Source of the DNA: Gonium pectorale
Taxonomy: Eukaryota > Chlorophyta > Chlorophyceae > Chlamydomonadales > Volvocaceae
Reading direction: 5' to 3'
Assembly: GCA_001584585.1 (NCBI GenBank)
Contig: LSYV01000112.1
Location: forward strand, 138,477-175,480
Length of the DNA: 37,004 nt
Shown here: positions 27,481 to 37,004 of the stretch, piece after piece
How the letters are laid out: each line of letters opens with the position of its first letter
How positions within the stretch are numbered: the first letter of the stretch is position 1
The notes under the pieces: model-generated
The model's database searches: none
What the model was told of the DNA's origin: nothing
Seen by the model: only the letters and a program-made list of their open reading frames with translations
Program-made: the position numbers and the translations under genes

Positions 27481-30031
27481 ATGCCGGTGGGGAAGCTGCT
27501 GCAGCATGCAGCGGACCTCGTGCTGGAGTTCTTCGCCGTGGGGATATACGTCAGGTGCGGGCGCGGCGCAGGCTCGGCTCGACCCGGGGAAACATTTGCG
27601 GAAGAGCGGACCGGCCCTCCCCACCCCACGCCCCGACCCCCAAGCCGCGCCCATTCGCTTCGGAAGCGCCGTTATGCAGTGCCCTCTGCCCCCTCCCCCT
27701 GCCGTGCGCCGCCGCCCCCGACCATGCTCCGCCGACTGGGCTAGTTGCTGAGACACGAGCCCACCTCACTCGACATCAAGACACCCCCGCCCTGCATCTG
27801 CTACACCCGCCACCCCCCACCCCCGCTTCCCCGCCGCCGCAGCTCCATCTACATCGGTGCCGCGCTGCTGCCCGCCGTGCTCCTCCTCTTCTGGCTGCTG
27901 GGCCCCGGCAGCGCCACCGCGTGGGGCCTGCTCGCCGCCTTCCTCGCGCTCTCCCTTACACCGCTGAGCCTCACCACCGGCGCCCTCTCGGAGCGCTTCG
28001 TGCAGTTCAGCTGCCGCCGCGCCGCCGCCTACTTCCCCGCCGGCGTGGTCTGCGAGGACGCCGAGGCGTTCCGCAGCGACCGCGGCTACGTGTTCGGCTT
28101 CTGCCCCCACTCGGCGCTGCCCGTGGCGCTGCCGCTGGTCTTCGCCACCAACGGCCCTCTGCTGCCCAAGACCCTCCGCGGCCGAACGCACGGCCTGGCG
28201 TCGTCGGCTTGCTTCGTGGCGCCGCTGGTGCGGCAGCTCTACTGGTGGCTGGGCGTACGGCCGGCGACGCGGGAGGTGATGGCGGGCCTGCTGAGGGAGC
28301 GCAAGGTGGCGGTGCTGGTGCCGGGCGGTGTGCAGGAGGTGCTGCACATGGAGCACGGCAAGGAGGTGCGCGGCGGGGCGTGTGCGCTGCGCTGTGTTGT
28401 GCTGATCTGGGCTGTGTGTTTCCTGTGCATAAGGGCGTGTTGCGGCCAGACGGTCAGGCGAGCAAGAACAGGGAGCCTCAGTCGGCAGCCTATGGACCCA
28501 GCAAAGGATCCCTACAAGGACTTGACGCTGGAGGTGCTTGGCTGGGCTGTGTAGCTGCGCTGGGCTGAGCGGACCTCCCAGACAGCGGGGCCGGCAGTGC
28601 TGGCGTCGCAGCTGCGTTCGGACGGTCGCAACGGCATGTGAGCACGAGGAGCGCCTGTGTGCTGGGTGTGTGCATGAGCTGGGAATGCCAACGGCGTACC
28701 CAAAACATCGTCGCAGAGCAGCGGGGTATGTGGGTGCATGTGTAATTGTGGGCGTGCGTCAGCAGTCGCATGGCGAGGTGAAGGGGAGGGACGGAGCATG
28801 GGTGGCATGACGGTCGTGTGGCCGGGCCTGGAGTGGGTACGGTATGGACTGGAGTGCCGTGGCTGCGGGTGGGATGCACGGTTTATCGAACCGCTATACG
28901 CGTGGCGAGAGTTAGCATAACAGGCGCAGGCATAGCCTGGTGGAAGGGATGTGCGAGGGGTACGATGCTCCTGGACGGTAGGCGAACAGACTGTCGGGTG
29001 CTGTCGGGTGTCACGGCGCCATACTCCTGCATGGCCGTATATCAACCGCACTGATAGCAGCGCGCCATCCTTCAATCCTAGCATGCCGACCCGCTCAAAC
29101 CCGCGGGCGCCGGGCCCCCTCTCCCACTGCCTCCGCTCCCTACACGCCGTGTGTGGCTCCATCCCCGACTTCGTCTGTACCCTCCCTCCCCCTCCTAACG
29201 CCTTTCCATCTGGCTTGGCAGCCGGAAAGTAAACCGCTGCTATGACAATGGCAGCACGGCCTCTAAACCTGTGCTGCATCTTCCAACCCCGCCCCTTGCC
29301 CCCGCCAGGTCGCGTACCTGTCCCCGCGGACCGGCTTCGTCCGCATGGCCATCCAGCACGGGGCGCCCCTGGTGCCCGTGTGGGCCTTTGGACAGACGCG
29401 AGCCTACAGCTGGTTCCGCCCCGGGCCGCCGCTGGTGCCGACCTGGCTGGTGGCGCGCATCTCCCGCACCTTTGGCGCCGTGCCCATTGGCATCTACGGC
29501 GCATACGGCACTTCGATGCCGCACAAGGAGCCCATGACGGTGGTGGTGGGGCGGCCCATCCCCGTGCCCGACGTGCAGGGCGAGCCACCCGCCGAGCTGG
29601 TCAGGGAGCTGCTGCGCAGGTTCATGGACGAGCTGCAGGTACGGCGGCGTCGTACGGCATCTTGCCGGGTGACGGGATGCGGCGGCTTCGTATCGCGAGG
29701 TGTCACCTCGGACAGGCTTTACGCGGGCGGCCGCCAGGCCCGTCGAGAGACCCGTTGGGGTGCTGTTGTTGGCGGGAGTCAAGCTTGACCCGTGGGTCAC
29801 CGAGCTCACCTGGGCCGGGGCCAACACCGCTGCGCATGATTGCGGACCCACTCCATACGGATCCAGGGTCGCCAGACAGTAGGCAGCTGGGCCCGGTGGG
29901 CACAAGGACCAGTTCTCGACTTACTCCTTCCGGTGGCCGTCCTGCGCCCCGGCTCCTCCCTCCCCCCACAGGCCCTGTACGACAAGCACAAAGCCAAGTA
30001 CGGCAAGGGGGAGGAGCTCGTCATCCTCTAA
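27481..30031 (+). CDS. Type-2 diacylglycerol acyltransferase (DGAT2/DGTT family), 4 exons
   Basis: Exons 27481-27554, 27843-28365, 29309-29638 and 29972-30031 join in phase and give 328 aa, normal for the family. It should catalyse acyl-CoA + diacylglycerol to triacylglycerol at the ER/lipid-droplet membrane. Residues about 16-58 form one or two adjoining membrane segments, created by joining exons 1 and 2 (F-F-A-V-G-I-Y-V | S-S-I-Y-I-G). The active-site block is Y-V-F-G-F-C-P-H-S at 107-115. Plants have E-P-H-S and animals H-P-H-G, so the catalytic His is kept but the preceding Glu/His is Cys. Further motifs: V-P-G-G-V-Q-E-V (near the end of exon 2), R-T-G-F-V-R-M-A-I-Q-H-G-A-P-L-V-P at 206-222, and G-R-P-I-P-V-P. 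The C-terminus Y-D-K-H-K-A-K-Y-G fits DGAT2. Start 27481 is the ATG of the frame matching exon 2; in-frame upstream codons exist. Which algal DGTT it corresponds to cannot be decided here. Confidence 0.9.
28459..28645. repeat. Dispersed repeat, copy 1 (in DGAT2 intron 3)
   Basis: Aligns by eye with 30611-30824 in the same orientation. Shared landmarks in order: GGCAGCC-ATG, ACTTGACG, GCTGGGCTG, CCAGACAGCG, GGCAGTG, GGTCGC, GCAACG-CATG. Divergence is substantial. No coding capacity recognised. Confidence 0.55.
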
Positions 30032-31395
30032 CGAGCTCCTGTCTCCTGCGGGGCATTTTGGTTGGCCCGCCGTCGAGTGGAACGCGCTGCGCTCGCCGCA
30101 CACCAGCGGCCTAGCGGGCTCTCTGTAGCAGCCTCTCTGATGGAGCAGCGCCATGCGCGGCTGTTGGAAGGGCATGAACGCCCGGCGCCCGGTGCTCCTG
30201 GGTCCGCTCCTCGGTCCTCTGCCCGGAGTCCCGTGGCAACTTATGCGGGGTTTGGGAGGGGGGTCGGGCTGTGCACTTTCTTTGGAACTGCCGCGGCTGA
30301 AGGTCCTGAGCTTCGAGGTTTGCCAAGCCACCTCTTGGGCTGGTGCAGGCTTAAGGGCGCAGCGCGACATCGGTACGCGCGTACGCCCCGTATGGTGCAG
30401 TACGGTACCGGTATGTCGTACGGTGCAGTACGGTGCAGTCTGCCTTGTTTGTTGAGAACCTGCCGGCCGTACTTGGCGGGCCCGGCGGGCCCGTTGGGAC
30501 ACTGGTGGGACTTAGTGACTGTCGCCCACCTCGACCTGGTATGGGCGTGTCCGCCGCTTGTGTTATGTGTGCGTAATAATATGCTCAAAACAGGTATACA
30601 ACCTACTAAACGACCGACAAAACAACCTAGCCGGCAGCCCATGAGTCCGACCCAACGAAGTTACCCTCCGAAGTACTTGACGTGAGGGCGCTGGGGCGCT
30701 GGGCTGGGCTGACTCAGTTAGCTGAGCTGAGCTGGGCTGGGCTGCCCTCCAGACAGCGTGGCCGTGCGCGTGGCAGTGCGGAGGTCGCGACCGCGCGCGC
30801 GAATGCCCGCAACGCCATGCGCACATACCTGCGGACGCCATCACTTTCGCGCTTATGCTCGTCGTATGCGTTTTCCTTTTCAACACCTGCGGACGGGGAG
30901 CGCCTCCTAATGAGCTACGATTCAAAGGGAGGCTGTCAGGGCCTGTCTGCGGGGTTGCGGGAAGACGGCGACTGTGCCACGGCAGCTTCGAAAACAAGTT
31001 TCGTGTCCGAAGTCTCCCACCCAAGGGTGGAGGCGAGTGGGGCGATGCAGCCCTCACACGTCTTGGGACAAGCACGGCGCGTAGCTGCGTACTGCGTGAT
31101 GTACGTACGGCATGGCCGTGGCATGTCGAGTAAACTCATGTATGGAATGTGGACAAAGCCAAAGGCTGAACCTCTGACTGGTAGGACTGGTAGGCGCCGC
31201 GTCGCTCAGAGTCCGTAGATTGCTTGAAGTTTTCATGACTGCAGGCGGTTTTTGGTGCCCGATACTGCCGCAAGTGTCGCTATGAAGTAGTGGGACTACC
31301 GGACTGCAGACTTGGCTCGGACAGCTCGCAATCGACGATTTGCAGTTGGGCTGAACGACAACGCCCCAGGCGTCCATGCTGGGGGTTGATCGAGC
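30032..31395. other. Intergenic region between DGAT2 and the MYND N-terminal half
   Basis: No gene is supported. Apart from the dispersed repeat it has short TACGGTAC-type repeats at 30365-30440. Confidence 0.4.
30611..30824. repeat. Dispersed repeat, copy 2 (downstream of DGAT2)
   Basis: Counterpart of 28459-28645, with the GCTGGGCTG/GCTGAGCTG section expanded. Confidence 0.55.
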
Positions 31396-34313
31396 ATGCC
31401 CAGCAGAAGGCGGCGTACCCACGGCGGCGACCAGCCCTCGGCGCGGCGAAGTGCCAACGCGGACCCTGGCCCCAGTGCCCCCAGAAGCTTACTTTTGCCT
31501 GACCTGCCTCCGGACATCCAAAACGCGCTGTTCGGGCTCATTCGGGCTGCGGCGTGGCTGCATGAGCGTCGGCTTGCACCGCCGCATGAGCGGGCCGCAT
31601 TGCCACCCACCCAAGCGGGCGCATGCCACGCCCTGGCGCAGGAGCCGCTGCTGCAGCAGCTTAGCGCAGATGAGCTCGACGACCTATTGGACGTGCTGAG
31701 CGCGCTGTTCTTGATCGCTGAGGACGACGACCGCGTTGGTCTCCTGGCTGCTGCGCTGGCCATCGACGATCGCTAAGCTGGCTGGCGCTCTGCGGCGTCC
31801 TGGCCGCGGCATTGCGTCTGCCGTGCGACGACGACAGTGCGAGCACTGCCGAGCGCAGCGCCGATGAGCGGTTGCGAATCTCCGTTGCGGGCTGGAGCCT
31901 CCACCTGGCTGGCCTCATCCTCTCTGAATGGGCGACCGCGCTCACGCCGCAGGTCTTCGCCCGTGTCAGCTGCCTGCTGCGCTCCCATGCCCTTCAAGTC
32001 GCCGGGCGCTAGCTGGCCCTGATTGCGGCCCACCTGGAGGGCCTGAAGCTCGGGACGCGGGCAGAGCAGTGGATCCCCGGGTACGTTTCACATCTGCTAA
32101 TTTTCGCTTGCTGCCTCATACGGGCGTTCGCAAAGGGCCTTAAAATGGTCCTCGAGCGCGGGCGCAAGCCCGAGCTGCCTGGCAGCTGCCTGGAGCTGCT
32201 CGCCGCGCTGGAGGACAGCTGGGCGCTGGAGCACGCTGGTCGAACACTGCTGCTGCTCGCGCAGCGGGGCGAGCTGTGCATGGAGGATTGCTGCCAGCGC
32301 TTCGTGTCGGCAGTGAGCAGCCTAGCCGGCACGTGCATACGCAGCGACGTCTTTGGGAGGAGCACCAGCGGGGACGCCGCCGCCGCTGCCGTTGCCTCCG
32401 GGCTGGGACGGCTGCTGGCGGGCCGCTGCGTGCGGCACGCGACGCTGGCGCTGGGCGTCGTGGGGCTGTGCGCCGCCGACGGAGGCTCCGACTACGGCCT
32501 GCCGGGGGAGCTGCGCGTGGGCCTGGAGCGCGCGCCGTTGTCCAGCGAGACCTGGGGTGCGGCAGTGTACGGTGCGCTCATGCTGCTCAGGGCCCACACG
32601 GAGGTGGCGGCACTGCCACCGGAGGCGGAGGAGGTGCGGCGCGGCGGCTGCCTGGCGTTTGCGCTGAGGGCGGGTCCGTGCGCGCTGCAGCGCCTGACAG
32701 AAGTGCTCCGGGATGGAGGCGGCGACGAGGGCGTCACGAGCCTGCTGACCATGTCGGCCATGGAATCGCTGCTGGCCGCCAAGCGCCTGCTGCCCTCCTC
32801 GCCGCCAGCCAGCCCAGAACGCTGCATGGCTGGCTGGTCGAGCTGGTGGCAGCTGGCGGGCGGGGTATGCCGGGGGGCGGTGCCCTGGCTGAGGCCGTCC
32901 TGGCTCGAACACCTGGGCGAGCAGCTTGCCGTGGGGCTCCATGACGCTTGCAGCGACGGTGAGCGCTCGCACGGGCCCAGGGCACCACCGCGCAAGGCCC
33001 TCTGCTTGTGCTTCTTGTGGCTCTGGTGGCACGTTGGACGAGGGGTTGTGTACTCGACGTCCTAATCTGTATGACAGCGCTAGTAGTGGCGCCGATAAGC
33101 TCAACGTCCCCGACCCCGCCCCCCTGGGTACGGGCACGACTACATGCGCCGCAGACCCGTCCGCTCTGCCGCCGGCGCCGGCGCCCAAGGTCGCGGCTGC
33201 GCTGCGGGGCGGCGCGCTGGCGTGCTTGGAGCAGCTGATGCGCTGCGCGGGTCGGGAGCCTGGGGGCCCGCATGCGGCAGTGCTGCGTGCGGGGACGCTC
33301 CTCCCCAGAGGCCACCTGTGGCACTGCGTGGCGCCGCTGCTGGCGTACGGCGAGCCGCGCCGGGCGGCGGCGCTGGTGGCCACCCTGGCCAAGCTGCTGC
33401 GGCTGGTCGCCGGCCAAGGGCTCCTCAAGCTCGCCGAGGGGGTACATACCGCATCAGATAGGGGCTACATGATCTACACCTCCAACATGTTGACGGGTGC
33501 GGCCGTTGCCAACGAGCCGCTGGCGCGGTGTCTCGCAGTGGACTCAGGCGCGGAGGCGAGGGCGGCCGCGGGCCCGGCCGGGGCGGCCGCGGGCCCGGCC
33601 GCGGCGTACCTGCTGTCCTTCGCCGCCTGGCAGTGGCTGCCGCCCGTGGCCGCCGCCGTGCGCGGGGTGATGGCGTCCCCGCTGGCCAGGGCGTTCCCGG
33701 GAGGCTTGGTGTGCTTGGCGCTGGAGCCGCTGATCGCGTGGACGACTCTGCTGCTGGACTGCGCCTCCCGGCGCTGCCCGGCGCCACGTGCAGCAGCAGC
33801 AGCACCACCACCACCACCGACACCGACACCACCTGCGCCCAGGGAGCACGGCGGCGCGCTGGCGGCGCCCAGCTACGCACGGCCTGAGGCGGGCGCCGAG
33901 GCTGGGGCCGGGGCTGCAGCCTCCGCCACCGCAGCTTCCGCGGCAGCAGCGTCACCTGGCGGTGGCGACGGCGATGGTGACGGCGGCGACTGGGCCGGCT
34001 GGCTGCTGGCGGAGGTGGGTGTGGTGCCCCTGCTGGGGCAAGCCCTGGAACTGGGCTGGGAGGACGAACCGAATCTGTCGGTGTTCTTGATCGCTGCGCT
34101 CGTCAAGGCCTGCGGGGCCGTGGCGACGCTGTACCGTCCTCGCGAGCTGTCCGCGTCATCGCCGCCCCCGGGAGACAGTGCCGCCACGGCCACGCCCATG
34201 CCTGACCCGAAGCCGAGCCCGCAGCTGTCGCCCCTGTCCTGGCGGCCGGAACGGCTGAGGGTGGCGGCGGCGCTGCTGCGGGTGGGGGGGTTGAATGGTG
34301 GCCTGGCGTCTGG
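31396..34313 (+). pseudogene. MYND-family protein, N-terminal helical half, disrupted and lacking its MYND finger
   Basis: The first frame (31396-31776) reads M-P-S-R-R-R-R, then L-L-L-P-D-L-P-P-D-I-Q-N-A-L-F-G-L, D-E-L-D-D-L-L-D-V-L, and ends A-I-D-D-R-stop. Homologous reading continues in another frame (S-W-L-A-L-C-G-V-L, L-P-C-D-D-D-S-A-S, V-F-A-R-V-S-C-L-L), implying a 2-nt gain near 31774. An in-frame TAG at 32010-32012 interrupts V-A-G-R / L-A-L-I-A-A-H-L-E-G; one C-to-T change from CAG would explain it. The frame then runs to a donor at 32959 (GAC G|GTGAGC). A further exon starts near 33078 in a phase that does not match and continues to about 34281 or 34313 (L-L-A-Y-G-E-P-R-R-A-A-A-L-V-A-T-L). 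The Leu/Ala-rich helices resemble the long N-terminal region of volvocine MYND proteins. No MYND exon follows, and unrelated sequence begins by 34400. The family match is from memory, not a search. Confidence 0.72.
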
Positions 34314-34832
34314 GTGGCGGTGGCGTCTGGGCGGCGGTGACGGTGGCGGTGGCGTCTGGGTGGCGATGGCGGTGGCGGTGTGGGCTCCGTAGGCGGCGCC
34401 GGGGGCGGGCTGCGTGGGGGGGGTGCGGGTATGCGGCATGCGCGTTGGTCACCCACCCCCGCTGCGACCCCACCCCCGTAGCTATCCATCCGGACCATCC
34501 CACGCGAACGCCGACTGCACGGTCCTACGGGGCGTGGGGCACGTGCGCGTGCGGGTGCCGGCGTGGCGCCCCCGCCGCATGCGCACGCCAAGGGCTCCGC
34601 TCACCGCCCCGCTTTGGCTGCTGCGCTCCGGGCCCCTCACCCATCGGCCCCTCATCCCCTCGTCCCGTCGTCCCCAAGCACGCACACGCGCGACACGTGT
34701 GGCCGGCTCGGCTTGCTTTCGCTGCTTGCTCGCTGGCTGGCTGGCTTGCTGGCTGATCTGTGACGCCTTCGTGCGCCTTTTGCTGCCTTGGAGACGCGCA
34801 CATAACTGCACACCCGCACATGCGCCGTACAG
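34314..34832. other. Possible rearrangement junction region, no gene
   Basis: It begins with GGTGGC/GGCGTCTGGGTGGC repeats, then unrelated sequence. It lies between the truncated MYND half and the orphan GT47 exons, and no exon is seen. Confidence 0.4.
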
Positions 34833-35358
34833 GAGTACGGCTGCATACAGATCAAGCGCGATCTGGTGGTCCCGCCCCACCCCAACGACGTGTGGGAGCT
34901 GTGGCCAACCCACACGCAGCAGTACTACCAGGTGGGTGCCAGTGCGCCGGTTGGGTTGGTCGGGTGGCCTTGTCAGCTCCCCGGCGCCTTTCCGTGCCAG
35001 TCGTCTCCTGCGAAAGTGCCAAGTGGGGTCGGGATAGGCGTGGCCCTGGGGCCGCTGGGTGCGACAGCGGGCGACACAGCGTTGGAAGGGGGCCTTAGGC
35101 CAGGCCCGTCGCAGGCGGCCGAAGCACAGGGGGATGCTGTCAGGGGGCGGGGGGCGGTCAGGGTACGGGGGGCGGGGTGTTCCGCACCCCACACAAACGG
35201 TGTCCCTACTCCACGCCAAGCACCCACGCCAAGCACTGCTGACCCGGTCCCCTCCCCCTCCCCCGCAGTGGCTGGCCGCCAACGACGGCCGCGACGGCAA
35301 CCGCACGCACCTGGTGTTCTTCGCGGGAGGGGTTGCGGACGGCGAGTACAGCGGAGGA
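34833..35358 (+). pseudogene. Orphan GT47 exostosin fragment (two exons)
   Basis: Exon-like segments 34833-34931 and 35269-35358 have good splice sites (GTACAG, GTGGGTG, CCCGCAG, GTGAGG) and encode E-Y-G-C-I-Q-I-K-R-D-L-V-V-P-P... and W-L-A-A-N-D-G-R-D-G-N-R-T-H-L-V-F-F-A-G-G. They correspond to exons 9 (end), 10 and 11 of the complete gene at 15910-24013. The intron that splits E-Y-G-C-I-Q | L-K-R-D in that gene is absent here and an intron lies before E-Y-G instead, so the fragment comes from a different GT47 paralogue. No further GT47 exon is found on either side. Likely a non-functional remnant. Confidence 0.75.
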
Positions 35359-36191
35359 GTGAGGGCGGTGGCTCCTGTGCGCATTCCCCACCCACCCACA
35401 CGTGCGTTCGCTAGACAGTGCTTGGCACCAGGGCAATGCGGTGGGGGACGGGCTCGCTTGCAGGCCCAACCCTATCCCGAGTGAAGTTGGCGGCACAGCT
35501 CGCAGCACACACCACACTCCCTTAACTCCATTCTTATGGCAACGTACGGCCGGCCCGCATGGCCCAAGCTAGCGAGCGCTTCCCGGCCGCGCATGCACGT
35601 GGCATGTGGTACCGGTACTAGATGTATCGATGCAATGCCCTGGCGGCAAACCCGACCCCCCTAAACCCTGCTACGACGGCCGCATCGCGGTTGAGGCACG
35701 AGGCGGCCATCTACGTACCCTCCCTTGCTGCGCCCTAGCGCATGCGTTGGCGGGTTACTTGCGGACGGCTCCTGCAGGGCACTTCGACAGTGCCAGCATA
35801 GCGACCCAAATGGCCACGAACGCAAACAGTCATTGCACCAGCAGGCAGCCGCACAGCCGCCGCCCCTGCTGCCGCTCGCCCGGCGGCTCCCCCAGCTCCT
35901 TGCCTAGCGGTGCCACGCACGGTGGCAGGGCCCCCCGCCGTGGCAGCGACGCCCAGCGGCTCGGCGGCAATGGCAGGCGTCGAGGCGATTGCGGGCGACA
36001 CCGCAGTGGCGGCAACCGGAAGAATTGCCTCACGGGCTCCTACTCCAATTGTTGGGCGTGATACCGCAGTGTGAGCGATTGGGGCCGCAGAGGCGAGGCT
36101 TGGCGCCGTGGCGCCAGGAGCCGGCTTCACTGAGGCCGAGGCATGGATCGCGGTCCGCCGCGGCGGGACCGCAGGGATAAGGGCCGGCACC
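35359..36191. other. Spacer before the Gag-like frame
   Basis: No supported gene. A minus frame rich in Ala/Pro/Thr (35735-36193) looks like compositional bias rather than a gene; it may overlap the 5' region of the retroelement. Confidence 0.35.
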
Positions 36192-36904
36192 ATGGCAGCG
36201 GAAACTGTGGTGTCCTGCAGCTGTCGCCGCTGTGACCTCCCCCGCCGGCTGTCTCTCGGCGCTGAGGAACGCGATTGAACAGCTTCGGGAGGAGGAGGCT
36301 AGCCTCGCCAAGCTGGAAGAGTCAGTGGAGAACCCCACCGCGAGCGCGGTGGAGGAGCCGGCAAGGAAGAAAGCTAAGTTCGCGTCGCTCGCGACCTTTG
36401 ACTGCGACTTTGGCGCGAGTGAGGGTAAAGGCAACAAGAGCCTGATCGGCCAGCGCCAGAACCTGGAGAGCCTGTACAAGACCGCGTATGTTAACGTCGC
36501 GGTCGCGGCGGATGCGGTGCAGGCAGCAATCGATGCCCGCGATGGGGACAAGCTCGAAGCTGCTACAGCAGCGCTGGACGGAGCGCTCGGAGAGAGCAAG
36601 AAGCATTTCGAAGAAGCGGCGCGCGAGCTCGTGATAGCGTTCCCACGGCTGGAGCGTGGTGAAGGAGCTGCGCGGCCAGACCTATGTGCGCGACGAGCAG
36701 GAGCGGAAAGCACTGAAAGAGGCCATAAAGGCCGCCGCCACAAAAGGCAAGCAGCAGGGCACGGGCAACGCCAGCAAGGCGTCGCAGCTCACCAGCCAGC
36801 CGCCGGTGAAGCCAGCGGACTACGTTCCCCGCGACCGCTGCAAGCGGTGCGGCGAGACGGGGCACTGGGCGGCCCAGTGCAAGGCGCCAAAGCCCGGCAT
36901 GTAG
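36192..36904 (+). mobile_element. Gag-like zinc-knuckle ORF of a retroelement, frameshifted
   Basis: The ATG at 36192 (M-A-A-E-T-V-V) is one base out of frame with the main block, which is open from 36181: S-A-L-R-N-A-I-E-Q-L-R-E-E-E (coiled coil), P-A-R-K-K-A-K-F (possible nuclear signal), then Ala-rich helices to A-F-P-R-L-E. Near 36655 the homologous reading moves to the next frame: V-V-K-E-L-R-G-Q-T-Y-V-R, then a CCHC knuckle C-K-R-C-G-E-T-G-H-W-A-A-Q-C (C-x2-C-x4-H-x4-C), ending P-K-P-G-M-stop. CCHC knuckles bind nucleic acid in retroelement Gag/ORF1 proteins. The second shift could be decay or programmed; the first looks like a 1-nt gain near 36213. No polymerase follows within the window. 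The element class cannot be fixed. Confidence 0.72.
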
Positions 36905-36906
36905 TT

Positions 36907-37004
36907 TGGCCCATAGAGGCCTAGCCCATAGAGGCGTGGCCCATAGAGGCGCGGCCATAGAGGCATGGCCCATAGAGGCGTGGCCCGCAGAGGCCTGACC
37001 CGCA
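36907..37004. repeat. 15-bp minisatellite after the Gag-like stop codon
   Basis: About 6.5 copies of TGGCCCATAGAGGCG with variants (one 14-bp copy, one GCCCGCAGAGGCC), starting 2 bp after TAG and running off the window edge. It could be the 3' part of the retroelement or an unrelated array. Confidence 0.93.

Noticed and set aside
28512..29588. 358-codon minus frame across DGAT2 intron 3 and exon 3
   Set aside because: Opposite strand of a well-supported exon; no motif.
35735..36193. Minus Ala/Pro/Thr-rich frame of 152 codons
   Set aside because: Composition-driven; no motif, and it ends at the start of the plus-strand Gag-like ORF.

Overview
The window looks like nuclear DNA of a volvocine green alga (Chlamydomonas/Volvox lineage, Chlorophyceae). 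The evidence is GC-rich coding sequence cut into many short exons by GT-AG introns plus at least one clear GC-AG intron, TGTAA pentamers at a retroelement 3' end (the volvocine poly(A) signal), dense simple repeats, and gene families typical of these algae: exostosin-like GT47 enzymes with EGF modules, MYND-finger proteins, BTB proteins and zinc-knuckle retroelement proteins. The species cannot be named from the sequence. All gene models below were built by eye from splice-phase agreement and family motifs.

Layout. 1-414: 3' end of a non-LTR retrotransposon ORF. About 424-3925 and 5138-8740: two diverged tandem copies of one block. Each holds the second exon of a small organelle-type coiled-coil/membrane protein gene (complete only in the right copy, 4724-5764) followed by an ankyrin-repeat gene with one repeat per exon (1186-3750 and 5940-8545). 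9650-11473 (minus): three exons of a MYND-finger/cysteine-rich protein without an N-terminus. 11474-13755: no gene seen, large GACA microsatellite. 13756-14811 (minus): intact single-exon BTB-type gene. 15910-24013 (plus): complete 14-exon EGF/exostosin (GT47) glycosyltransferase gene. 26261-26869 (minus): small two-exon hypothetical gene. 27481-30031 (plus): complete four-exon type-2 diacylglycerol acyltransferase (DGAT2/DGTT) gene. 31396-34313 (plus): N-terminal half of a MYND-family protein, broken by a frameshift and a stop. 34833-35358: two orphan GT47 exons. 36192-36904: a zinc-knuckle Gag-like reading frame with frameshifts, followed by a 15-bp minisatellite running to the window edge.

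The genes do not form one pathway. The GT47 enzyme fits the secretory pathway and extracellular-matrix/cell-wall glycosylation, DGAT2 fits ER triacylglycerol synthesis, and the ankyrin, BTB and MYND products are likely protein-interaction factors. I found no convincing new biological system. The most informative signal is structural: the C-terminal half of a MYND gene (minus, 9.6-11.5 kb) and an N-terminal half of the same family (plus, 31.4-34.3 kb) face each other so that inverting the roughly 23 kb between them would rebuild one collinear gene. Other notable points are the retroelement end lying in the equivalent of intron 1 of the duplicated block, single-repeat phase-0 ankyrin exons with one repeat decayed in one copy, and long GT47 introns that are G-rich at their 5' ends and C-rich at their 3' ends.
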